Under the pieces are notes generated by a model. It was not told the DNA's origin. It saw nothing but the letters and a program-made list of their open reading frames with translations, and did not search any database. DNA of 10,815 nt from an uncultured Collinsella sp. (GTDB lineage Bacteria > Actinomycetota > Coriobacteriia > Coriobacteriales > Coriobacteriaceae). A program made the translations under genes and the position numbers. Of the stretch, positions 1-6,987 are shown piece by piece; position 1 is the stretch's first letter; the number at the start of each line of letters is the position of its first letter. The stretch spans positions 1 through 10,815 of the forward strand of contig URIE01000056.1 of assembly GCA_900547805.1 (NCBI GenBank), in the 5' to 3' direction.

Positions 1-1348
1 GATTACGTACCAGTCGGGCGATATCGTGGGCCAGGCGGGCGTTGAGAGCTACTACGAAAACCTGCTGCAGGGTATCCGCGGTGAGCAGACCGTCAAGGTC
101 GATGCTTCGGGTAACGTGACCGGTCAGGCCGGCGCCGTTCCCGCCAAAGCCGGCTCCGATATTAAGCTCACACTCGACCTTAAGATTCAGCAGGCTTGCG
201 AGACGGCACTGGCGAGCGCCATCGAGCTTGCCAAGACCACGGGCTACAGCAATGCCGGTAACGGCGCCGTGGTGTGCCTCGATCCCAATAACGGCGAAAT
301 TCTGGGCATGGCAAGCGAGCCCAAGTTCGATCCGTCGGTGTTTATCGGCGGCGTCTCCAACGACGTGTGGACCGAGCTCAACGATGACGAGGGCTCGCAC
401 CCGCTGCTCAACCGCGCCATTAGCGGACAGTACATGTCGGCCTCGACCATCAAGCCGCTCTCGGCACTGGCCGGTCTTGAGTTTGGAACCTACACGTCGG
501 GGCAGACGACCAACTGCACGGGTTATTGGACGGGTCTGGGCAAGTCGTGGGGCAAGTACTGCTGGCTGCATTCCGGCCACGGCACCATGACGCTGCAGTC
601 GGGTATCGCCAACTCGTGCGACCCCGTCTTCTACGACATGGGCAAGGCCTTCTTTTATGACGATCAACATTCCGAGGGCCTGCAGGAGGTCTTTCGTCGC
701 TGGGGCCTAGGCAAGACCTGCGGTATCGATCTGCCGAGTGAGGGCGCGGGCCGTATTCCCGATGCGGAGTGGAAAGAGTCGTACTTTACCGACGCCTCTG
801 CCGAGGACCGCAAGTGGAATGCCGGCGATATGACCAACATTGCCATCGGCCAGGGCGACATCCTGGTGACGCCTCTGCAGATGGCATGCGCCTACATGGG
901 CCTCGCCAACGGCGGTAAGCAGTACGTGCCTCACGTGTTTTTGTCTGCCGTGTCGCGCGATGGCGACGGCGATGCCTATAAGTACAACGGCAAAGGCAAG
1001 AAGAAGCGCCTGGAGGCCAAGATCAACAGCGATTCGGATTTGGCTCTTGTTCGCAACGGCATGCACGACGTGATTTACACGGCATCGACGTCCCTGGCGG
1101 CTCACTTTGGCACCCTGACGCCGCAGGTATACGGCAAGTCGGGCACGGGCGAGAAAAGCGGCGAGGACGAATACGCGTGGTTCTGCGCCTATGCACCGGC
1201 CGATGATCCTAAGTATGTCATCGCTACTGTCCTGGAGCAGGGCGGCGGTGGCTCAGATACCGCGATGCATGTCGTGCGCGACGTGCTCGGCGTGATTTAT
1301 GACGAGCCCGATACCTCTTCGGCCTCGGGCGATTCTTCGGTTCGATAG
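1..1348 (+). CDS. mrdA: Penicillin-binding protein 2 (class B transpeptidase), 5' end missing
   Basis: D,D-transpeptidase that cross-links peptidoglycan for side-wall growth, working with RodA outside the membrane. The reading frame is open to the left edge (first whole codon at base 2), so the N-terminal membrane anchor and most of the dimerisation domain lie outside; about 448 residues are visible. The segment GDIVGQAGVESYYENLLQG is the conserved motif at the end of the pedestal domain. The catalytic SxxK motif is STIK (codons 443-454), the second motif is SCD (614-622; SxD rather than SxN, as is common in PBP2), and the third is KSG (1136-1144), followed by TGE. The stretch GQGDILVTPLQMA is also typical of the family. 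A GTG at 26 could look like a start, but the homology runs upstream of it. The stop TAG at 1346 lies within the Shine-Dalgarno site of rodA, which implies coupled expression. FtsI is the alternative, but the rodA neighbour favours PBP2. Confidence 0.93.
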   Translation, partial: ITYQSGDIVGQAGVESYYENLLQGIRGEQTVKVDASGNVTGQAGAVPAKAGSDIKLTLDLKIQQACETALASAIELAKTTGYSNAGNGAVVCLDPNNGEILGMASEPKFDPSVFIGGVSNDVWTELNDDEGSHPLLNRAISGQYMSASTIKPLSALAGLEFGTYTSGQTTNCTGYWTGLGKSWGKYCWLHSGHGTMTLQSGIANSCDPVFYDMGKAFFYDDQHSEGLQEVFRRWGLGKTCGIDLPSEGAGRIPDAEWKESYFTDASAEDRKWNAGDMTNIAIGQGDILVTPLQMACAYMGLANGGKQYVPHVFLSAVSRDGDGDAYKYNGKGKKKRLEAKINSDSDLALVRNGMHDVIYTASTSLAAHFGTLTPQVYGKSGTGEKSGEDEYAWFCAYAPADDPKYVIATVLEQGGGGSDTAMHVVRDVLGVIYDEPDTSSASGDSSVR

Positions 1349-1352
1349 GAGG
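1347..1352 (+). promoter_or_regulatory. Shine-Dalgarno site of rodA, overlapping the mrdA stop codon
   Basis: The sequence AGGAGG shares its first two bases with the mrdA stop codon TAG and sits five bases before the rodA ATG at 1358. A ribosome finishing mrdA would be placed on the rodA start, so equal production of the transpeptidase and the glycan polymerase is likely. The coupling is inferred. Confidence 0.8.
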
Positions 1353-1357
1353 TTGCG

Positions 1358-2584
1358 ATGGATTTTTCTCCGGCGGATCTGTTCCGTTCAACCAAGACCG
1401 GCTCTCGCAGCAGCCTGGACCGCGTCAACAAGCAACTTTCGGCCTCGCGCGGCACGTTTCGCCAAAAGGTGCATATCGGTGTGCTGCTGGCTACCGTCGC
1501 GCTCGTTGCCTATGGCGCCATCATTATTTGGTCGGCGTCACAGTTTAAGGCCGACGCCTCATTCTCGCGCCACCTGCTGGGCATTGGCATTGGCGCGGTG
1601 CTTGCGGTGCTCGTCTGGCGTACCGATCTGCGCGGTATTTCCAATTTTTCGACGGCGTTGCTCGTCATCGACCTGATCGTGATCTTCTCGCCCAAGATTC
1701 CGGGTCTGTCCTATACGGGCGGTCTGGGCATGACGGGCTGGATCAAGATTCCCGGTATCGGCTTGACATTCCAGCCGGTTGAGCTTGCCAAGCTCATCAC
1801 CATCTTCTTTATCGCCACGCTTGGCTCGCAGTATAACGGCCGCATCGATACCGTTCGCGACTACGTCAAGCTCTGCGGCATGCTGTCCATCCCGTTTTTG
1901 GCCGTCGTCGCCATGGGCGACCTGGGCTCGGGCCTGGTCGTGCTGGTCTCGGGCGCCATCGTCATCTGCATGAGCGGTGCACGTCGCGAATGGGTGCTGT
2001 CGACCCTAGCCCTGCTCGTGGGCCTGGTGGCCCTCGTCCTGGCGCTCGATTCGGTCTTTGATTCGTTGCTCGGCCACGATGTGCTCATCAAGCAGTATCA
2101 GATGAACCGTCTGACGGTCTTTATCGACCCCGATAATGCCGATTCGGACGATGCCTACAACCTGCAGCAGTCGCTTATCGCCGTTGGCTCGGGCGGCTTC
2201 TTTGGTAAGGGTTTGGGCCATGCGACGCAGTCGGCCGGCGGCTTTCTGCCTGAGTTCCACACCGACTTCGTCTTCGCCTTCCTGTCCGAGACCTTTGGCT
2301 TTTGCGGTTCCTTTTTGCTCCTGTGCCTCTACGTGCTGCTGATCTTTTCGACGATTCGCGTCGCCTTTAAGTGTGAGTCGCTGTTCTTGCGTCTTTCGTG
2401 TGTGGGCATCGTTGGCATGTGGGCGTTCCAGACCTTCGAAAACATCGGCATGTGCATCGGCATGATGCCGATTACCGGTATTCCGCTACCGTTTATTAGC
2501 TTCGGTTCGTCTTCGATGATGATTCAGCTGCTGACGGTGGGTATCGTACAATCCATATGGCGGCATCGTTCTGGCGCCGCGTAA
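1358..2584 (+). CDS. rodA: Peptidoglycan glycosyltransferase RodA (SEDS family)
   Basis: Integral membrane enzyme that polymerises lipid II into glycan strands for elongation, paired with PBP2 encoded just upstream. The 408-residue protein has a hydrophilic N-terminal stretch of about 38 residues rich in Ser, Arg and Lys, then a run of hydrophobic segments consistent with the ten-helix SEDS fold. Family marks are QPVELAK (139-145), GDLGSGLVVL (187-196), an extracytoplasmic loop with YQMNRLTVFIDPD (247-259), LPEFHTDFVFAFLSE (297-311) and MPITGIPLPFISFGSSS (370-386). The conserved Asp in the HTDF stretch (D303) matches the region holding the essential acidic residue of SEDS polymerases; I assign that from memory. 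The ATG is well supported by an AGGAGG site. RodA is preferred over FtsW because the gene sits next to PBP2 and no division genes are nearby. The N-terminal extension is longer than in many RodA proteins. Confidence 0.93.
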   Translation: MDFSPADLFRSTKTGSRSSLDRVNKQLSASRGTFRQKVHIGVLLATVALVAYGAIIIWSASQFKADASFSRHLLGIGIGAVLAVLVWRTDLRGISNFSTALLVIDLIVIFSPKIPGLSYTGGLGMTGWIKIPGIGLTFQPVELAKLITIFFIATLGSQYNGRIDTVRDYVKLCGMLSIPFLAVVAMGDLGSGLVVLVSGAIVICMSGARREWVLSTLALLVGLVALVLALDSVFDSLLGHDVLIKQYQMNRLTVFIDPDNADSDDAYNLQQSLIAVGSGGFFGKGLGHATQSAGGFLPEFHTDFVFAFLSETFGFCGSFLLLCLYVLLIFSTIRVAFKCESLFLRLSCVGIVGMWAFQTFENIGMCIGMMPITGIPLPFISFGSSSMMIQLLTVGIVQSIWRHRSGAA

Positions 2585-2602
2585 CCGCTGGAGGGGTTTG
2601 CT

Positions 2603-3532
2603 ATGAAAATTCCCGTAGATAAGCTGACCCGCGCTTTTAAGATGGGCGCGTCCGTTAAGAAGGATTCCGATACGCCGGTGCGCGTCTCGGTCTATCTGGA
2701 TTCGTCCGCCTCGCGCTTTCTGGCCGAGACGGTGCGTGACGCCTTTGTGCCGCAGACGACCTCGGGCATTGTGCGCGTCGAGCGTCTGGGGGAGGAGCGA
2801 ATTGCTCCAAAGACCGATACCGATGTGGTACTGGTGCTCTCGTGTGGTTCCGACCGCCTGGAGAGTGCCGTGCAGGAGCTCGTGATCGCCGGCGCGCCCG
2901 TGTGCGTGCTTGCCGAGTCCGCTGTGGAGGTGCCGTTTATCGAGGAGTCCACGCCCATGCTCGGCGTGGTGGCGGCAACCGATAAGACGTATCTGCTCGA
3001 GACGCTTGCCCGCTGGATTCTCGATCGCACCGAAAAGGAAACGGCTTTTGCGGCGAACTTTGCCTTCATGCGCATCGCGGCGGCCAATCGTATCATCACC
3101 TCGTGCGCGCTCACCAATATGGCGACCGGTGCGCTGGCGTTTTTGCCGGGCGCCGATTATCCCGTTATGGCGCTGGCGCAGGTGGGCATGCTCTTTGAGC
3201 TCGCTGCCGTCTTTGGACGCGGCATTAAGCCTGAGCGCGGCTACGAGGTCGCGGGCGTGCTTGCCGGCGGTCTTGTGATCCGCGCGGTCACCCGCGCACT
3301 CGTCAAGCAGACGCCGCATATTGGGTTTGCCGTTAAGGCGCTCACTGCTGCTGCGGGCACCTATGGCATGGGCCGTGCGCTCGTTTCGCTCTACGAGCGC
3401 GATGTCGACTACAGCCGTGCCAACGAGGTGGTCACTGCCACGTTCTCCCGCGTTCGCGATCTGGTGACCACGGTCGCGGGCGCTACCCGTCCTATGGCGT
3501 CCTATCAGGACGCATCAGATCTCGCTGCTTAG
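2603..3532 (+). CDS. DUF697-like membrane-associated protein of unknown function
   Basis: A 309-residue protein without an assigned role. The C-terminal half (about 155-268) has the pattern of DUF697 domains: LPGADYPVMALAQVGMLFEL (181-200), a short polar turn, then a Gly/Ala-rich hydrophobic run (218-260) holding TPHIGFAVKALTAAAGTYG (237-255). DUF697 regions are otherwise known as the tail of some GTPases and in YcjF-like proteins. The N-terminal half (about 26-125) looks like an alternating alpha/beta fold, with strands at VRVSVYLD, DVVLVLSC and APVCVLAE. It has no P-loop and no NKxD motif, so it is not an active GTPase; a decayed nucleotide-binding domain is one possible reading. There is no signal peptide. 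The ATG at 2603 has a GGAGGGG site at 2590-2596, 18 bases after the rodA stop. The position suggests a link to the envelope, but that is inference. Confidence 0.8.
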   Translation: MKIPVDKLTRAFKMGASVKKDSDTPVRVSVYLDSSASRFLAETVRDAFVPQTTSGIVRVERLGEERIAPKTDTDVVLVLSCGSDRLESAVQELVIAGAPVCVLAESAVEVPFIEESTPMLGVVAATDKTYLLETLARWILDRTEKETAFAANFAFMRIAAANRIITSCALTNMATGALAFLPGADYPVMALAQVGMLFELAAVFGRGIKPERGYEVAGVLAGGLVIRAVTRALVKQTPHIGFAVKALTAAAGTYGMGRALVSLYERDVDYSRANEVVTATFSRVRDLVTTVAGATRPMASYQDASDLAA

Positions 3533-3535
3533 GGG
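3531..3535 (+). promoter_or_regulatory. Shine-Dalgarno site supporting a TTG start
   Basis: The sequence AGGGG lies seven bases before a TTG at 3543 and overlaps the stop codon TAG (3530-3532) of the gene before it. No ATG or GTG occurs in frame near here; the next in-frame ATG is inside the conserved domain (around 3790). This site therefore decides the TTG start of the radical SAM gene. Confidence 0.65.
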
Positions 3536-3542
3536 TTTTCCG

Positions 3543-5420
3543 TTGCGCGTTGCATACCAAGATTGTTTTCATTTAATTGAGCCGCTGCTCGCCAAGGTCG
3601 AGAAGCCGAGCCGCTATATCGATCACGAGTGGGGCACGCTTTCCAAGGCCGATGCCGACTACCGTTGCTGCCTGATCTACCCGGATGTGTACGAGGTTGG
3701 TCTGCCCAACCAGGGCATCGCCATCCTCTACAACATTCTTAACCAGGCCGAGGGCATCTCCTGCGAGCGTGGCTATGTGCCGTGGCCTGATATGGGTGAC
3801 GCCATGCGCGAGGCGGGCATTCCGCTGCTCTCGCTCGAGGGTGCAGCGCCGGTCGCTTCGTTTGATATCGTCGGCCTGCATGTGCCGCACGAGATGGCGG
3901 TGACGAACTTCCTCGAGGCACTCGACCTCGCTGGCATTCCGCTGTTAGCGGCCGACCGAGGTGAAGACGACCCCATCATCATCGCCGGCGGCCCCTCGGT
4001 GTACAACCCCGAGCCGTACGCGGCCTTCTTCGATGCCATCCTCATCGGTGAGGGCGAGGAATCGCTGCTCGAGACCTGCCAGCTGCATCGCCGCCTGCGT
4101 GACGAAGGGGTCCCGCGCGCGCAGATTGTCGAGCAGCTTGCATCCATTGCCGGCAACTACGTGCCGTCGCTCTATGAGGTTCGTCACGACGAGCCCTGCT
4201 CGCCGCATGGCTACACCGTGCCGCGTGAGGGCAAGGATGCGCCGACCGTGGTCTACAAGCGCGTCGTCGAGGATTTCGGTGCCACGAATCCGCTGTCGCA
4301 GTCGTGCGTGCCCTATGCGCAGCTGGTCCACGACCGCCTGTCTATCGAGATCCTGCGCGGCTGCGCCCGCGGCTGTCGTTTTTGCCAGGCCGGCATGACC
4401 TATCGCCCGGTGCGCGAGCGCTCGGCCGACCAGATCGTCTCGTCGGTGATTCAGGGTCTGGAAAAGACCGGCTATGACGAGGTGTCGCTGACCTCGCTTT
4501 CGACCACCGATCACTCCTGCATCCGCGATGTACTCGGTCGCCTGAACCGCCGTCTGGAAGATACGGGCATTCGCGTGTCCATTCCCTCGCAGCGCCTGGA
4601 TTCGTTTGGCGTGGATATGGCCGAGTCGGTCGCCGGCGAAAAGAAGGGCGGACTGACGTTCGCGCCCGAGGCCGGCAGCCAGCGCATGCGCGACATCATT
4701 AACAAGAACGTGACCGAAGAGGACCTGGACCGTGCGGCCAAGGCGGCCTTCGAGGCCGGCTGGAACCGCATGAAGCTCTACTTTATGATGGGCCTTCCCG
4801 GCGAGCGCGACGAGGACATCGTGGCCATCGCCAATCTGGCCGATCACGTGCTGGAGCTCGGTCGTTCCGTGGTGCCCAAGGCTCGTCGCGGCTCGATCTC
4901 GGTGTCCATCTCGGTTTCGGTGTTTATCCCCAAGGCTGCCACGCCGTTCCAGTGGTGCCCGCAGCTCGACTACGACGACGTCAAGCGTCGCCAGAAGCTG
5001 CTTATCACGAGCGTTCGCAACCGTGCCGTCCGCGTGCATTACCACGATGCCGAGACCTCTCTCATCGAGGCCGCGCTGTCCCGCGCCGGGCGTGACATGA
5101 CGCCCGTCATCATCGATGCTTGGCGCGCGGGCTCTCGCTTTGACGCCTGGGTAGAGCATTTCTCGCTCGATAACTGGAAGGAGGCTGCTGCCAAAAACGG
5201 CATCGACCTCAATGAGCTCGTGCACCTGCCCTACGAGTTGGACTGGCGCCTGCCGTGGGAGCACGTGAGCCCCGGCTGCACGCGCGGCTTCCTCGAGCGC
5301 GAGTACCGTCGCTCGCTCGAGGGCGTCACGACTCCCGACTGCACCCGCACGTCGTGCACCGGCTGCGGAATCTGCCCCACGCTCCACGCCAAGAATGTAT
5401 TGATGGGTGATCGCGCATGA
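3543..5420 (+). CDS. Radical SAM protein, TIGR03960 type (B12-binding-like plus radical SAM)
   Basis: Iron-sulfur enzyme that should cleave S-adenosylmethionine to start a radical reaction; substrate and product are unknown. The 625-residue protein opens with a family signature (KPSRYI, 21-26; LIYPDVYEVGLPNQG, 44-58). A B12-binding-like region follows, with IAGGPSVYNPEPYAAFFDA (147-165) and ILIGEGEE (166-173); I see no DxHxxG cobalamin-ligand motif. The radical SAM core has CARGCRFC, placing the 4Fe-4S ligands at C274, C278 and C281, then VSLTSLSTTDH (314-324) and LTFAPEAGSQRMRDIINKNV. The C-terminus carries a second cysteine set (C600, C605, C608, C611) that could bind another cluster or zinc. 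The start is TTG, supported by AGGGG. The last four bases overlap the DUF2344 gene, its constant partner in many bacteria and sometimes fused to it. The family assignment is firm; the biochemical role is not known to me. Confidence 0.9.
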   Translation: MRVAYQDCFHLIEPLLAKVEKPSRYIDHEWGTLSKADADYRCCLIYPDVYEVGLPNQGIAILYNILNQAEGISCERGYVPWPDMGDAMREAGIPLLSLEGAAPVASFDIVGLHVPHEMAVTNFLEALDLAGIPLLAADRGEDDPIIIAGGPSVYNPEPYAAFFDAILIGEGEESLLETCQLHRRLRDEGVPRAQIVEQLASIAGNYVPSLYEVRHDEPCSPHGYTVPREGKDAPTVVYKRVVEDFGATNPLSQSCVPYAQLVHDRLSIEILRGCARGCRFCQAGMTYRPVRERSADQIVSSVIQGLEKTGYDEVSLTSLSTTDHSCIRDVLGRLNRRLEDTGIRVSIPSQRLDSFGVDMAESVAGEKKGGLTFAPEAGSQRMRDIINKNVTEEDLDRAAKAAFEAGWNRMKLYFMMGLPGERDEDIVAIANLADHVLELGRSVVPKARRGSISVSISVSVFIPKAATPFQWCPQLDYDDVKRRQKLLITSVRNRAVRVHYHDAETSLIEAALSRAGRDMTPVIIDAWRAGSRFDAWVEHFSLDNWKEAAAKNGIDLNELVHLPYELDWRLPWEHVSPGCTRGFLEREYRRSLEGVTTPDCTRTSCTGCGICPTLHAKNVLMGDRA

Positions 5421-6229
5421 GTGAGCGTTTGACCGACAATCCCACGCTCTTTAGGCTGCGCGTTCGCTACGGCAAGCGTGATCGCCTCAAGTACCTGGGC
5501 CATTTGGAACTAATCCATACCATTGAGCGTATCGTGCGCCTTGCGGGCCTGCCCTATGCCGTGACGCAGGGTTTCTCACCGCATATGCGCGTGGGCTTTT
5601 CGTCGGCGCTGCCCGTGGGCACGTCGTCGACCTGCGAGTGGTATGACCTGTTTATGACCGAGTTCGTCGCGCTTGACGAGGCCTTTGAGCGTCTGGCCGC
5701 TGCATCGCCTGCCGATCTGGCGCCTATCGAGGCTGCCTACATCGACGTGCGCACGCCGGCGCTCACGGCTCAGCTCACTCGCCTGTCGTATCGCATCGAC
5801 CTGCACCTGGATCCCGAGGCGCCCGTGAGCGCCGATGAGGTACGCGCCGCGATCGACACGTTGCGTGCAGGCCATGGCATCGACTACGCACGCGGCAAAA
5901 AGAGCAAGCGACTTGATCTGGACCATACGCTCGTTGGCTATGAGCTCACGGCGGGGGAGCGCCTGGACCATTTGGTGCTCATGCTCGACACCCATGCCGA
6001 CAACGAGGGCTCCATGCGTCCGGAAATTTTGCTTTCTGCTGCTGATGTTTTGTTGCAGGGCTTGACCCCGGGCGTCGATGCACCTATTGTTTCCACCGGT
6101 ATGCAAGACCTCGTGACCATCTGCTCCTACGATGTCGAGCGTCAGAATCAAGCATGCGAGGACGACGAGGGCCGACTCGTCAGCCCCATACCTGTGCGAA
6201 CTTGTGGATTTGCTCCACATACTCGTTGA
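5417..6229 (+). CDS. DUF2344 protein, radical SAM-linked (TIGR03936 type)
   Basis: A 270-residue protein that accompanies the upstream radical SAM enzyme, probably in one complex or pathway; the function is unknown. The N-terminal signature is clear: LRVRYGKRDRLKYLGHLELI (residues 13-32), then AGLPYAVTQGFSPHMRVGFS, a Leu-Pro-Val-Gly turn and Cys-Glu-Trp-Tyr-Asp. The middle and C-terminal parts are less conserved, and the last 25 or so residues look unstructured. The start ATG overlaps the previous stop as ATGA (5417-5420), a strong sign of translational coupling. The 3' end doubles as control sequence: the stop codon at 6227 sits inside the -35 hexamer of the rplU promoter, and a short inverted repeat lies just before it. 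In many bacteria an RNase E/G gene stands between this gene and rplU; here there is none. Confidence 0.88.
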   Translation: MSERLTDNPTLFRLRVRYGKRDRLKYLGHLELIHTIERIVRLAGLPYAVTQGFSPHMRVGFSSALPVGTSSTCEWYDLFMTEFVALDEAFERLAAASPADLAPIEAAYIDVRTPALTAQLTRLSYRIDLHLDPEAPVSADEVRAAIDTLRAGHGIDYARGKKSKRLDLDHTLVGYELTAGERLDHLVLMLDTHADNEGSMRPEILLSAADVLLQGLTPGVDAPIVSTGMQDLVTICSYDVERQNQACEDDEGRLVSPIPVRTCGFAPHTR

Positions 6230-6254
6230 CGGGGGTATTTTCGCCTGCTACTAT
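6226..6254 (+). promoter_or_regulatory. Sigma70-type promoter of rplU-rpmA
   Basis: The -35 hexamer is TTGACG (6226-6231) and the -10 hexamer is TACTAT (6249-6254), with an ideal 17-base spacer. The match is five of six and four of six to the housekeeping consensus. Transcription should begin near 6261, giving a leader of about 36 bases before the rplU ATG. The -35 overlaps the DUF2344 stop codon, so the ribosomal protein genes get their own strong start within an otherwise tight gene row. Confidence 0.8.
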
Positions 6255-6296
6255 ATTCGGCTGTTGCACTAACTGATGCATGAAGGGCAAGTAAAC

Positions 6297-6671
6297 ATGT
6301 ACGCAATCGTTAACACGGGCGGCAAGCAGTACAAGGTCGCCACCGACGATGTCATCACCGTCGAGAAGATCGAGGGCAATGAGGGCGACAAGGTCACCCT
6401 GCCGGTTATCTTCCTCAACGATGGTAAGAAGATCGTCACCGATCCCGACAAGCTGGCCAAGGCCAAGGTTACCGCTCAGATCGTTGAGCAGTTCAAGGGC
6501 GAGAAGCAGCTGGTCTTCAAGTTCCACAAGCGCAAGCGCTATCGTCGTCTGAAGGGTCACCGTCAGCAGCTCACCAAGCTGAAGATCGTGAAGGTTCAGG
6601 CTACCTCCCGCGCCAAGAAGGCTGTCAAGGCAGAGGCTGAGGCTGTTGCCGAGGCTCCCGTCGCCGAGTAG
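6297..6671 (+). CDS. rplU: 50S ribosomal protein L21
   Basis: Binds 23S rRNA in the large ribosomal subunit. The protein begins MYAIVNTGGKQYKV, the near-invariant L21 N-terminus, which fixes the start at 6297 rather than at the in-frame ATG at 6276. An AAGGG site at 6283-6287 is well spaced for 6297. FKFHKRKRYRRLKGHRQQ (75-92) is the conserved basic RNA-binding stretch. The usual L21 length is about 100-105 residues; this one has 124, because of an Ala/Lys/Glu-rich tail after residue 103 that is probably flexible. It is the first gene of the short transcript from the 6226 promoter. No Prp protease gene follows, unlike in Firmicutes. Confidence 0.97.
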   Translation: MYAIVNTGGKQYKVATDDVITVEKIEGNEGDKVTLPVIFLNDGKKIVTDPDKLAKAKVTAQIVEQFKGEKQLVFKFHKRKRYRRLKGHRQQLTKLKIVKVQATSRAKKAVKAEAEAVAEAPVAE

Positions 6672-6704
6672 ATTACACTCGTAACGAAAGAGTAGGTATA
6701 CACA

Positions 6705-6962
6705 ATGGCACACAAAAAAGGACTCGGTTCCTCCCGTAATGGCCGTGACTCCCGCGGTCAGCGCCTTGGCACGAAGCGCTATGCCGGCCAGACGGTAACC
6801 ACGGGCACGATTCTCGTCCGTCAGCACGGCACGCACATCCACCCGGGTGAGAACGTTGGCCGTGGTAAGGACGACACGCTGTTCGCGCTGGTCGACGGTA
6901 CCGTTGAGTTCCACAAGGGTATCAAGCACAGGGTCAGCGTACGCCCGCTCGCGAACGCGTAA
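6705..6962 (+). CDS. rpmA: 50S ribosomal protein L27
   Basis: Large-subunit protein whose N-terminal tail reaches the peptidyl-transferase centre. The 85-residue length and the sequence AHKKGLGSSRNGRDSRGQ after the initiator Met are standard. The protein starts directly at the mature tail and has no Firmicutes-type N-terminal extension, which agrees with the absence of the processing protease gene (prp) between rplU and rpmA. The ribosome site is modest (AGTAGG, 6691-6696). The gene follows rplU after 33 bases in the same transcript, and a hairpin with a T-run lies after it. Confidence 0.97.
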   Translation: MAHKKGLGSSRNGRDSRGQRLGTKRYAGQTVTTGTILVRQHGTHIHPGENVGRGKDDTLFALVDGTVEFHKGIKHRVSVRPLANA

Positions 6963-6987
6963 TTCACCCTTCATAGAGCACATATGT

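Noticed and set aside
26..28. GTG as the start of the PBP2 gene
   Set aside because: The same frame is open to the left edge and reads as conserved PBP2 sequence (YQSGDIVGQAG), so the gene begins outside the window.
2486..3319. Open frame of 277 codons on the - strand across the end of rodA and the DUF697-like gene
   Set aside because: It is antisense to genes with recognised families and is rich in His, Arg and Ala, as expected from the complement of GC-biased codons. No family match or own ribosome site.
3945..5387. Open frame of 480 codons on the - strand opposite the radical SAM gene
   Set aside because: The + strand carries an unmistakable conserved protein with all cysteine ligands. 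The antisense frame is a by-product of codon bias and shows no domain I recognise.
6276..6296. ATG at 6276 as the rplU start
   Set aside because: It would add seven residues before the near-universal L21 N-terminus, while 6297 has a well-placed AAGGG site.
6261..6296. Ribosomal protein leader (L21 autoregulatory RNA) upstream of rplU
   Set aside because: The predicted leader is only about 36 bases and shows no clear hairpin or resemblance to the known leader.
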